The translations under genes and the position numbers were made by a program. Under the pieces are notes generated by a model. The model worked only from the letters and a program-made list of their open reading frames with translations. It was not told where the DNA came from and searched no databases. A stretch of DNA of 64,000 bases from JBDWFY01 sp964291365 (GTDB lineage: Bacteria; Pseudomonadota; Alphaproteobacteria; Rhizobiales; Stappiaceae), in NCBI GenBank assembly GCA_964291365.2, contig OZ219953.1, positions 102,416 through 166,415 of the forward strand, written 5' to 3'. The stretch's first letter is position 1; each line of letters opens with the position of its first letter. Below, piece by piece: positions 1-13,100 of this stretch.

Positions 1-3000
1 AACAACTTCAACAAAAGTAGAGCTCTCTAGAGCACATAATAGCCTATAACAATTAACAACTTCAACAACAAGATTCAACAGCTTCGACAAAACTAGAGCT
101 CTCTAGAGCACATAATAGCCTACAACAATCAACAGCTTCAACAACAGATTCAACAACTTCGACAAAACTTGAGCTCTCTAGAACACATAATGTAGCCTAC
201 AACAATCAACATCTTCAACAACAGATTCAACAGCTTCAATAAAACTAGATAACATAATAGCCTACAACAATCAACAGCTTTAACAACAGATCAACAACAA
301 CAGATTGAACAGCTTCGACAGAACTAGATCTTTCTAGAGCACATAATGTAGCTTACAACGATCAACATCTTCAACAACAGATTCAACAGCTTCAATAAAA
401 CTAGAGCACATAATAGCCCACAACAATCACCAGCTTTAACAACAGATTCAACAGCTAGAGCACATAACAATCAACAGCTTTAACAACAGATTCAACTGCT
501 CCAAAATAACTAGACCTCTCTAGCGCACATATTGTAGCCTACAACAACCAACAGCTTTAACAATAACAGATTCAACAGCTTCAATAAATCTAGAGCTCTC
601 TAGAGCACATAATAGCCTACAACAATCAACAGCTTCAACAACAGATTCAACAGCTTCAATAAATCTAGAGCTCTCTAGAGCACATAATAGCCTACAACAA
701 TCAACAGCTTCAACAACAGATTCAACTGCCTTAACAAAACTAGAGCTCTTTAGAGCACATAATATAGTCTACAACAATCAACATTTTCAACAACAACAGA
801 TTCAACAGCTTCAATAGAACTAGAGCACATAATAGCCTACAACAATCAACAGCTTTAACAACCACAGATTCAACAGCTTCACCATCAACATATTCAACAG
901 CTTCAACAAAACTATAGCTCTCTAGAACACATAATAGGCTGCAACAATCAACAGCTTCAACAACAGATTCAACAGCTTCAACAAAACTAGAGCTCTCTGG
1001 AGCACATAATAGCCTATAACAATCAACATTTTTAACAACAGATTCAACAGCTTCAACATCAGATTCAACAGCTTCAACAAAATTAGAGCTCTTTAGAGCA
1101 CATAATGTAGCCTACAACAATCAACAGCTTCAACAACAGATTCAACAATTTCAACAAAATTAGAGTTCTCTAGAGCACATAATATCCTACAACAATCAAC
1201 ATCTTCAACAACAGATTCAACAATTTCAACAAAACTAGAGCTCTCTAGAACACATAATAGCCTATGACAATCAACAACTTCAACAACAGATTCAACAGCT
1301 TCAACAAAGTTAGAGCTCCCTAGAGCATATAATGTAGCCTACAACAATCAACAGCTTCAATAACAAGATTGAACAGCTTCAACAGAACTGAGCTCTCTAG
1401 AACACATAATAGCATACAACAATCAACAGTTTCAACAACAGATTCAATAGCTTTGAGAAAACTAGAGCTCTCTAGAGCACATAATAGCCTACAACAATCA
1501 ACATCTTCAACAACAGATTCAACATCTTCATTAAAACTAGAGCACATGATAGCCAACAACAATCAACAGCTTTTACAACAGATTCAACAGCTTCAACAAC
1601 AGATTCAACATTCTCGACAAAACTAGATCTCTCTAGAGCACATAATAGCCTACAACAATTAACAGCTTAAACAACAGATTCAACATCTTCAACAACAACA
1701 GATTCAACTGCTTCAACAAAACTATAGCTCTCTAGAGCACATAATGTAGCATACAACAATCAACATCTTCAACAACAGATTCAACAATTTCAACAAAACT
1801 AGAGCTCTCTAATAGCCTACAACAATCAGCGGCGTTAACAACAACAGTTTCAACAGCTTCAACAACAGATTCAACAGCTTCAACAAAACTAGAGCTTTCT
1901 AGTGCACATAATGTAGCCTACAACCATCAACAGCTTCAACAACAGATTCAACAGCTTCGACAAAACTAGAGCTCTCTAGAGCACATAATGTGGCCTACAA
2001 CAATCAACATCTTCAACAACAGTTTCAACAGTTTCAACAAAACTAGAGCTCTCTAGAGCGCATAATAGCCTACAACAATCAACATTTTCAACAACAGATT
2101 CAACAGCTTCAACAAAACTAGAGCTCTCTAGAGCACATAATAGCCTTCAACAATCAACAGCTTTAACAATAGATTTAACTGCTCCAACATAACTAGAGCT
2201 TTCTAGAGCACGTAATGTAGCCAACAACCAACAGCTTTTACAACAACAGATTCAACAGCTTCAATAAGTCGAGCTCTCTAGAGCATATAATAGCCTACAA
2301 CAATCAACAGCTTCAACAACAGATTCAACATCTTCACCATCAACATATTCAACAAATCTATTCAACATATTCAACAAAACTAGAGCTCTCTAGAGCACAT
2401 AATAGCCTACAACCATCAACAGCTTAAACAATAACAGATTCAACAGCTTCAACAAAACTAGAGCTTTCTATAGCTCATAATAGCCTACAACAATCAACAG
2501 CTTCAACAACAGAATCAACAGCTTCAACAAAACTAGAGCTCTATAGAGCACATAATGTAGCCTACGACAATCAACAGCTTTAACAACAGATTCAACAGCT
2601 TCAACAAAACTAGAGTTCTCTAGAGCACATCATAGGCTGCAGCAATCAACAGCTTCAACAACAGATTCAACAGCTTCAACAAAACTAGAGCTCTCTAGAG
2701 CACATAATAGCTTAGAACAATCAACAGCTTCCACAACAGATTCAACAGCTTCAACAAAACTAGAGTTCTCTATAGCGCATAATAGCCTACAACAATCAAC
2801 AGCTTCAACAACAGATTCAACAGCTTCAACGAAACTAGAGCTCTCTAGAGCACAAAGTAGCCTACAACAATCAACAGCTTCAACAACAGATTCAACAGCT
2901 TCAAAAAAACTAGAGCGCCCTAGAGCACATAATACCCTACAACAATCAACAGCTTTAACAACAGACTCAACAGTTTGAACAAAACTAGAGCTCTCTGGAG

Positions 3001-5868
3001 CACACAATATCCTACAACAATCAACAGCTTTGACAACTGATTTAACAGCTTCAACAAAAGTAGAGCTCTCTAGAGCACATAATAGCATACAACAATCAAC
3101 GTCAACAACAACAGATTCAGCTTCAACAAAACTTGAGCTCTCTAGAACACATATTGTAGCCTACAACAATCAACATCTTCAACAATAGATCCAACAGCTT
3201 CAATAAAACTAGAGAACATAATAGCCTACAACAATCAACATCTTCAACAACAGATTCAACATCTTCATTAAAACTAGAGCACATGATAGCCAACAACAAT
3301 CAACAGCTTTTACAACAGATTCAACAGCTTCAACAACAGATTCAACATTCTCGACAAAACTAGATCTCTCTAGAGCACATAATAGCCTACAACAATTAAC
3401 AGCTTAAACAACAGATTCAACATCTTCAACAACAACAGATTCAACTGCTTCAACAAAACTATAGCTCTCTAGAGCACATAATGTAGCATACAACAATCAA
3501 CATCTTCAACAACAGATTCAACAATTTCAACAAAACTAGAGCTCTCTAATAGCCTACAACAATCAGCGGCGTTAACAACAACAGTTTCAACAGCTTCAAC
3601 AACAGATTCAACAGCTTCAACAAAACTAGAGCTTTCTAGTGCACATAATGTAGCCTACAACCATCAACAGCTTCAACAACAGATTCAACAGCTTCGACAA
3701 AACTAGAGCTCTCTAGAGCACATAATGTAGCCTACAACAATCAACATCTTCAACAACAGTTTCAACAGTTTCAACAAAACTAGAGCTCTCTAGAGCGCAT
3801 AATAGCCTACAACAATCAACATTTTCAACAACAGATTCAACAGCTTCAACAAAACTAGAGCTCTCTAGAGCACATAATAGCCTTCAACAATCAACAGCTT
3901 TAACAACAGATTTAACTGCTCCAACATAACTAGAGCTTTCTAGAGCACGTAATGTAGCCAACAACCAACAGCTTTTACAACAACAGATTCAACAGCTTCA
4001 ATAAGTCGAGCTCTCTAGAGCATATAATAGCCTACAACAATCAACAGCTTCAACAACAGATTCAACATCTTCACCATCAACATATTCAACAAATCTATTC
4101 AACATATTCAACAAAACTAGAGCTCTCTAGAGCACATAATAGCCTACAACCATCAACAGCTTAAACAATAACAGATTCAACAGCTTCAACAAAACTAGAG
4201 CTTTCTATAGCTCATAATAGCCTACAACAATCAACAGCTTCAACAACAGAATCAACAGCTTCAACAAAACTAGAGCTCTATAGAGCACATAATGTAGCCT
4301 ACAACAATCAACAGCTTTAACAACAGATTCAACAGCTTCAACAAAACTAGAGTTCTCTAGAGCACATCATAGGCTGCAGCAATCAACAGCTTCAACAACA
4401 GATTCAACAGCTTCAACAAAACTAGAGCTCTCTAGAGCACATAATAGCTTAGAACAATCAACAGCTTCCACAACAGATTCAACAGCTTCAACAAAACTAG
4501 AGTTCTCTATAGCGCGTAATAGCCTACAACAATCAACAGCTTCAACAACAGATTCAACAGCTTCAACGAAACTAGAGCTCTCTAGAGCACAAAGTAGCCT
4601 ACAACAATCAAAAGCTTCAACAACAGATTCAACAGCTTCAAAAAAAACTAGAGCGCCCTAGAGCACATAATACCCTACAACAATCAACAGCTTTAACAAC
4701 AGACTCAACAGCTTGAATAACAACAGATTCAACAGCTTCAACAAAACTAGAGCTCTCTAGAACACGAAATAGCCTACAACAATCAACAGCTTTAACAATA
4801 GACTCAACAGCTTCAATGACAACAGATTCAACAGCTTCATCAAAACTAGAGCTCTCTAGAGCACAAAATAGCCTACAACAATAAACAGCTTTAACAACAG
4901 ATTCAACAGCAGATTCAACTGCTTCAACAAAACTAGGGCTCTCTAGAGCACATAATAGCCTTCAACAATCATTAGTTTCAACAACAGATTCAACAGCTTC
5001 AACAAAACTAGAGCTCTCGAGAGCACATAATAGCTTAGAACAATCAACAGCTTCCGCAACAGATTCAACAGCTTCAACAAAACTAGAGTTCTCTATAGCA
5101 CATAATAGCCTACAACAATCTATAGCTTCGACAACAGATTCAACAGCTTCAATAACAACAGATTCAACAGCTTCAACGAAACTAGAGCTCTCTAGAGCAC
5201 AAAGTAGCCTACAACAATCAACAGCTTCAACAACAGATTCACAGCTTCAACAAAACTAGAGCTCTCTAGAGCACAAAATAGCCTACAACAATCAACAGCT
5301 TTAACAACAGATTCAACAGCAGATTCAACTGCTCCAACAAAACTAGAGCTCTCTAGAGCACTAATAGCCTACAATACTCATCAGCTTCAACAACAGATTC
5401 AACAGCTTCAACAAAACTAGAGTTCCCTAGAGCACACAATAACCTACAACAATCAACAGCTTTAACAACAGACTCAACAGCTTCAATAACAATAGATTCA
5501 ACAGCTTCAACAAAACTAGAGCTCTTAAGAACACAATATAACCTACAACAATCAACAGCTTTAACAACAGATTCAACAGCTTCAACAGCAGATTCAACTG
5601 CTTCAACAAAACTAGAGCTCTCTAGAGCACATAATAGCCTACAACAATTAACAGCTTCAACAAAACTAGAGCTCTCTAGAGCACATAATAGTCTACAATA
5701 CTCATCAGCTTCAACAATAGATTCAACAGCTTCAACAAATCTAGAAGTCTCTAGAGCACATAAGAGTCTACAACAATCAACAGTTTCAACAACCGATTCA
5801 ACTGGTTCAACAAAGCTATAGCTCTCTAGAGCACATAATGTAGCCTGCAACAATCAACAACTTTAACA
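1..5868. repeat. S1 satellite array, block I
   Basis: Tandem monomers of about 75-81 bp fill the block. Each monomer has a CAA-rich half built from CAACAGCTT and CAACAACAGATT steps. A conserved half follows: AAAACTAGAGCTCTCT, then AGAGCACATAATAGCCTA. Most length variants come from an extra CAA triplet or from AATAGCC versus AATGTAGCC. The core contains the overlapping palindromes AGAGCTCT and CTCTAGAG. The plus strand is A/C-rich and poor in G. Open frames of up to 166 aa on the minus strand are by-products of the triplet structure. I see no gene here. Confidence 0.95.
1490..4717 (+). repeat. Duplicated 1.49-kb satellite segment (offset ~1,737 bp)
   Basis: The segment at about 1490-2980 recurs at about 3227-4717 with only scattered differences. 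Shared rare variants include CACATGATAGCC (near 1544 and 3281), CAGCGGCGTTAAC (near 1829 and 3566), and GAGCGCCCTAG (near 2913 and 4651). The offset is 1,737 bp, rising to 1,738 because of one extra A. About 250 bp of non-duplicated monomers lie between the copies. The near identity implies a recent event compared with ordinary monomer divergence. Confidence 0.85.
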
Positions 5869-7150
5869 ACAGATTCAACAACTTCAGCAATCATAACTTA
5901 CAATGAACACCTTCAACAACAGATTCAACAACATCAACAGCTTCAACAGATTCAACTACTAACAGCTTCAACAATCAAAAGCTTCATCAACAGATTCAAC
6001 AACTTCAGATTCAACAGCTACAATCAACAGATTAAACAACAGATTCAACAGCTTCAACAATGAACAGCTTCAACAACAGATTGAACATCAAATTCAACAA
6101 CTTCCACAATCAACAGCTTCAACAACAGATTGAACAACAATCAACAGCAACAATTTCAACAACATAAACAATTAACAGCTTTAACATGGTGATCGACAGA
6201 TTTAACAGCTTCAACTATCGTAACCAACAATTAACAGCTTCAACTATACTATTAAGATCAACAGATTCAACAACTGCTTCAACAATCATAGTCAACAATT
6301 AACTGCTTCAACTACAGATTCAACAACAAATTCAACATCATAAACAACAATTAACTGCTTCAACAACAACATATTAAACATCGACAACATATTAAAAAAC
6401 AACAGATTCAACAACAGATTCAACAGCTTCAACAATCAACAGATTTAACAGGGTGATTGAAGCTATTGATTTATCAGAGCGAGCCTACTCTCACACAAGA
6501 TAGACTATACTAACAATCAACAGCTTCAACTATACTAACAAGGTCAACAGATTCAACAGCCTCAACAATCATAACCAACAATCAACAGCTTCAACAACAG
6601 ATTCAACAACATCAACAATCAACAACTTCCACAGTGATCAACCAATTAAATAACAGATTTAACAGCTTCAACAACGGATTCAACAACTTTGGATTCAACA
6701 GCTTCAACAATCAACAGCTTCAACAACAGATTCACCAACATCAACTACAATCAACAACTTCAACGTGGTAATCAACAGGTTAAATAACAGATTCAACAAC
6801 TTCAGATTCAACAGCTTCAACAATCAACATCTTCAACAACAGATTTCACAGCTTCAACAGACAACAGCTTCAACATGGTAATGGAAGCTATTGATTTATT
6901 AGGACGAGCCTACTCTTGCACACAATAGACTGTACTAACAATCAACAGCTTCAACTATACAAGATCAACAGATTCAACAGCTTCAACAATCAACTGCTTC
7001 AACAACAGATTTAACAGCTTCAACATGGTGATTGAATCTATTAATTTATTGTGGCGAGCCTACTTGTACACAAGATAGACTGTACTAACAATCAGCAGCT
7101 TCAACTACACTAACCAGATCAACAGATTCAACAGCTTCAACAATCATAAC
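5869..7150. repeat. S2 degenerate TTCAACA-rich repeat, left island
   Basis: The S1 palindromic core disappears. It is replaced by irregular TTCAACAACAGATT/CAATCAACAGC steps with ATGGTGATCAACAG motifs. Three copies of a longer block start near 6451, 6871 and 7024; they carry GATTGAAGCTATTGATTT, a GGGGCGAGCC-like segment, and a stretch ending GACTGTACTAACAATC. S2 shares its CAA-rich vocabulary with S1 and is probably a sister or ancestral repeat. No gene is supported. Confidence 0.8.
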
Positions 7151-10100
7151 CAACAACAGATTCAACAGCTTCAACAAGAACAGATTCAACAGCTTCAACA
7201 AAACTAGAGCTCTCTAGAGCACATAATAGCTTACAACAATCAACAGCTTCAACAACAGATTCAACAGCTTCAACAAAATTAGAGCTCTCTAGAGCACATA
7301 ATAGCTTACAACAATCAATTGCTTCAACAAAAACAGATTCAACAGCTTCAACAACAACAGATTCAACAGCTTCAACAAAACTAGAGCTCTCTAGAGCACA
7401 TAAGAGCTTACAACAATCAACAGCTTCAACAACAGATTCAACAGCTTCAATTAAACTAGAGTACATAATCGCCTACAACAATCAACAGCTTTATCAATAA
7501 CAGATTCAACAGCTTCAACAACAGCATATCCAACAGCTTCAACAAAACTAGAGCTCTCTAGAGCACATAATAGCTTAGAACAATCAACAGCTTCAACAAC
7601 AGATTCAACAACTTCAACAAAACTAGAGCTCTCTAGAGCACATAATAGCTTACAACAATCAACAGCTTCAACAAAAACAGATTCAACAGCTTCAACAACA
7701 ACAGATTCGATAGCTTCAACAAAACTAGAGCTATCTAGAGCACATAATGTAGCCCTCAACAATTAACATCTTGAACAACAACAGATTCGACAGCTTCAAT
7801 AAAACTAGAGCACATAATAGCCTACAACAATGAACAGCTTTAACACCAACAGATTAAACAGCTTCAACAACAGATTCAATAGTTTCAACAATACTAGATC
7901 TCCCTAGAGCACATATTGTAGCGTACAACAATGAACATCTTCAACTACAGCAGATTTAACAATTTCAATAAAGCTAGAACACATAATAGCCTACAACAAT
8001 GAACAGCTCTAACAACAACAGATTCAACAGCTTGAACAACAACAGATTAAACAGCTTGAACAAAACTAGAGCTCTTTAGAGCACATAATGTTGCCTACAA
8101 CAATCAACATCTTCAACAACAGATTCAACAACTTCAACAACAACAGATTCAACAGCTTCAACAAAACTAGAGCTCTCTAGAGCTCATAATAGCCTACAAC
8201 AATCAACAGCTTCAACAACAGATTCAACATCTTCAATAAAACTATAGCACATACTAGCCTACAACAATCAACATGTTTAACAACAGATTCAACAGCTTCA
8301 ACAGCAGATTCAACAGCTTCAACAAAACTAGAGCTCTCTAGAGCTCATAATAGCCTACAACAATCAACAGCTTCAACAACAGATTAAACATCTTCAATAA
8401 AACTAGAGCACATAATAGCCTACAACAATCAACATCTTCAACAACAACAGATTCAACAGCTTCAATTAAACTAGAGTACATAATAGCCTACAACAATCAA
8501 CAGCTTTAACAACAGATTCAACAGCTTCAACAACAACAGATTCAACAGCTTCAACAAAACTAGAGCTCTCTAGAGCTCATAATAGCCTGTAGCAATCAAC
8601 AGCTTCAACAACAGATTCAACATCTTCAATAAAACTATAGCACATACTAGCCTACAACAATCAACAGGTTTAACAACAGATTCAACAGCTTCAACAGCAG
8701 ATTCAACAGCTTCAACAATCAACATCTTCAACAACAACAGATTCAACAGCTTCAATTAAACTAGAGTACATAATAGCCTACAACAATCAACAGCTTTAAC
8801 AACAACAGATTCAACAGCTTCAACAAAACTAGAGCTCTCTAGAGCTCATAATAGCCTACAATAATCAACAGCTTCAACAACAGATTCAACAGCTTCAACA
8901 AAATTAGAGCTCTCTAGAGCACATAAGAGCTTACAACAATCAACAGCTTCAACAACAGATTCAACAGCTTCAATTAAACTAGAGTACATAATCGCCTACA
9001 ACAATCAACAGCTTTATCAATAACAGATTCAACAGCTTCAACAACAGCATATCCAACAGCTTCAACAAAACTAGAGCTCTCTAGAGCACATAATAGCTTA
9101 GAACAATCAACAGCTTCAACAACAGATTCAACAACTTCAACAAAACTAGAGCTCTCTAGAGCACATAATAGCTTACAACAATCAACAGCTTCAACAAAAA
9201 CAGATTCAACAGCTTCAACAACAACAGATTCGATAGCTTCAACAAAACTAGAGCTATCTAGAGCACATAATGTAGCCCTCAACAATTAACATCTTGAACA
9301 ACAACAGATTCGACAGCTTCAATAAAACTAGAGCACATAATAGCCTACAACAATGAACAGCTTTAACACCAACAGATTAAACAGCTTCAACAACAGATTC
9401 AATAGTTTCAACAATACTAGATCTCCCTAGAGCACATATTGTAGCGTACAACAATGAACATCTTCAACTACAGCAGATTTAACAATTTCAATAAAGCTAG
9501 AACACATAATAGCCTACAACAATGAACAGCTTTAACAACAACAGATTCAACAGCTTGAACAACAACAGATTAAACAGCTTAAACAAAACTAGAGCTCTTT
9601 AGAGCACATAATGTTGCCTACAACAATCAACATCTTCAACAACAGATTCAACAACTTCAACAACAACAGATTCAACAGCTTCAACAAAACTAGAGCTCTC
9701 TAGAGCTCATAATAGCCTACAACAATCAACAGCTTCAACAACAGATTCAACATCTTCAATAAAACTATAGCACATACTAGCCTACAACAATCAACATGTT
9801 TAACAACAGATTCAACAGCTTCAACAGCAGATTCAACAGCTTCAACAAAACTAGAGCTCTTTAGAGCTCATAATAGCCTACAACAATCAACAGCTTCAAC
9901 AACAGATTCAACATCTTCAATAAAACTAGAGCACATAATAGCCTACAACAATCAACATCTTCAACAACAACAGATTCAACAGCTTCAATTAAACTAGAGT
10001 ACATAATAGCCTACAACAATCAACAGCTTTAACAACAGATTCAACAGCTTCAACAACAACAGATTCAACAGCTTCAACAAAACTAGAGCTCTCTAGAGCT

Positions 10101-13100
10101 CATAATAGCCTGTAGCAATCAACAGCTTCAACAACAGATTCAACATCTTCAATAAAACTATAGCACATACTAGCCTACAACAATCAACAGGTTTAACAAC
10201 AGATTCAACAGCTTCAACAGCAGATTCAACAGCTTCAACAATCAACATCTTCAACAACAACAGATTCAACAGCTTCAATTAAACTAGAGTACATAATAGC
10301 CTACAACAATCAACAGCTTTAACAACAACAGATTCAACAGCTTCAACAAAACTAGAACTCTCTAGAGCTCATAATAGCCTACAATAATCAACAGCTTCAA
10401 CAACAGATTCAACATCTTCAATAAAACTAGAGCACATAATAGTCTACAACAATCAACATCTTCAACAATAACAGATTCAACAGCTTCAATTAAACTAGAG
10501 TACATAATAGCCTACAACAATCAACAGCTTTAACAATAACAGATTCAACAGCTTCAACAACAGATCCAACAGCTTAAACAAAACTAGAGCTCTCTAGAGC
10601 ACATAATGTAGCCAACAACAATCAACATCTTCAACAACAGAATGATTTAACAGCTTCAACAAAACTAGAGCTCTCTAGAGCACATAATAGCTTACAACAA
10701 TCAACAGCTTCAACAACAACAGATTCAACAACTTCAACAAAACTAGAGCTCTCTAGAGCACATAATAGCTTACAACAATCAATAGCTTCAACAAAAACAG
10801 ATTCAACAGCTTCAACAACAACAGATTCGACAGCTTCAACAACAGATTCAATAGTTTCGACAATACTAGATCTCTCTAGAGCATATATTGTAGCCTACAA
10901 CAATGAACATCTTCAACTACAACAGATTTAACAACTTCAATAAAGCTAGAACACATAATAGCCTACAACAATGAACAGCTTTAACAACAACAGATTCAAC
11001 AGCTTGAACAACAACAGATTAAACAGCTTAAACAAAACTAGAGCTCTTTAGAGCACATAATGTTGCCTACAACAATCAACATCTTCAACAACAGATTCAA
11101 CATCTTCAACAAAATTAGAGCTCTTTAGAGCACATAATGTAGCCTACAACAATCAACAGTTTCAACAACAGATTCAACAATTTCAACAAGACTAGAGCTC
11201 TCTAGAGCACATAATAGCCTACAACAATGAACAGCTTTAACAACAGATTCAACAGCTTCAACAACAACAGATTCAACAGCTTCAACAAAACTAGAGCTCT
11301 CTAAAGCTCATAATAGCCTACAACAATCAACAGCTTCAACAACAGATTCAACATCTTCAATAAAACTATAGCACATACTAGCCTACAACAATCAACATGT
11401 TTAACAACAGATTCAACAGCTTCAACAGCAGATTCAACAGCTTCAACAAAACTAGAGCTCTCTAGAGCTCATAATAGCCTACAACAATCAACAGCTTCAA
11501 CAACAGATTCAACATCTTCAATAAAACTAGAGCACATAATAGCCTACAACAATCAACATCTTCAACAACAACAGATTTAACAGCTTCAATTAAACTAGAG
11601 TACATAATAGCCTACAACAATCAACAGCTTTAACAACAGATTCAACAGCTTCAACAACAACAGATTCAACAGCTTCAACAAAACTAGAGCTCTCTAGAGC
11701 TCATAATAGCCTATAGCAATCAACAGCTTCAACAACAGATTCAACATCTTCAATAAAACTATAGCACATACTAGCCTACAACAATCAACAGGTTTAACAA
11801 CAGATTCAACAGCTTTAACAGCAGATTCAACAGCTTCAACAATCAACATCTTCAACAACAACAGATTCAACAGCTTCAATTAAACTAGAGTACATAATAG
11901 CCTACAACAATGAACAGCTTTAACAACAACAGATTCAACAGCTTCAACAACAGATTCAACAGCTTCAACAAAACTAGAGCTCTCTAAAGCTCATAATAGC
12001 CTACAACAATCAACAGCTTCAACAACAGATTCAACATCTTCAATAAAACTAGAGCACATAATAGCCTACAACAATCAACAGCTTTAACAACAACAGATTC
12101 AACAGCTTCACCATCAACATATTCAACAGCTTCAACAAAACTAGAGCTCTCTAGAACACATAATAACCTACAAAAATGAACAGCTTCAACAGGAGATTCT
12201 ACTGCTTCAATAAAATTAGAGCTCTCTAGAGCACATAATAGCCTACAATAATTAACAGCTTCAACAACAGATTCAACAGTTTTAACAAGACTAGAACTCT
12301 CTAGAACATAATAATAACCTACAAAAATGAACAGCTTCAACATGAGATTGTACTGCTTCAATAAAATTAGAGCTCTCTAGAGCACATAATGGCCTACAAC
12401 AATCAATAGCTTCACTATCAACAGATTCAACAACTTCGACAAAACTTGAGCTCTCTAGAACACATAATGTAGCCTACAACAATCAACATCTTCAACAATA
12501 GATTCAACAGCTTCAATAAAACTAGAGAACATAATAGCCTACAACAATCAACAGCTTTAACAACAATAGATTAAACAACAACAGATTGAACAGCTTCAAC
12601 AGAACTAGATCTTTCTAGAGCACATAATGTAGCCTACAACAATCGACATTTTCAGCAACAGATTCAACAGCTTCAATAAAACTTAGCACATAATAGCCCA
12701 CAACAATCAACAACTTTAACAACAGATTCAACAACTTCAACAATAACAGATTCAACAGCTTCAACAAAACTAGAGCTCTCTAGAGCACATAATAGCTTAC
12801 AACAATCAACAGCTTAAACAACAGATTCAACAGCTTCAACAAAACTAGAGCTCTCTAGAACAGAGCTTCAACAGCTTCAACAAAACTAGAGCTCTCTAGA
12901 GCACATAATAGCTTACAACAATCAACAGCTTCAACAACAACAGATTCAACAGCTTCAATTAAGCTAGAGTACATAATAGCCTACAACAATCAACAGCTTT
13001 AACAATAACAGATTCAACAGCTTCAACAACAACATATCCAACAGCTTCAACAAAACTAGAGCTCTCTAGAGCACATAATAGCTTACAACAATCAACAGCT

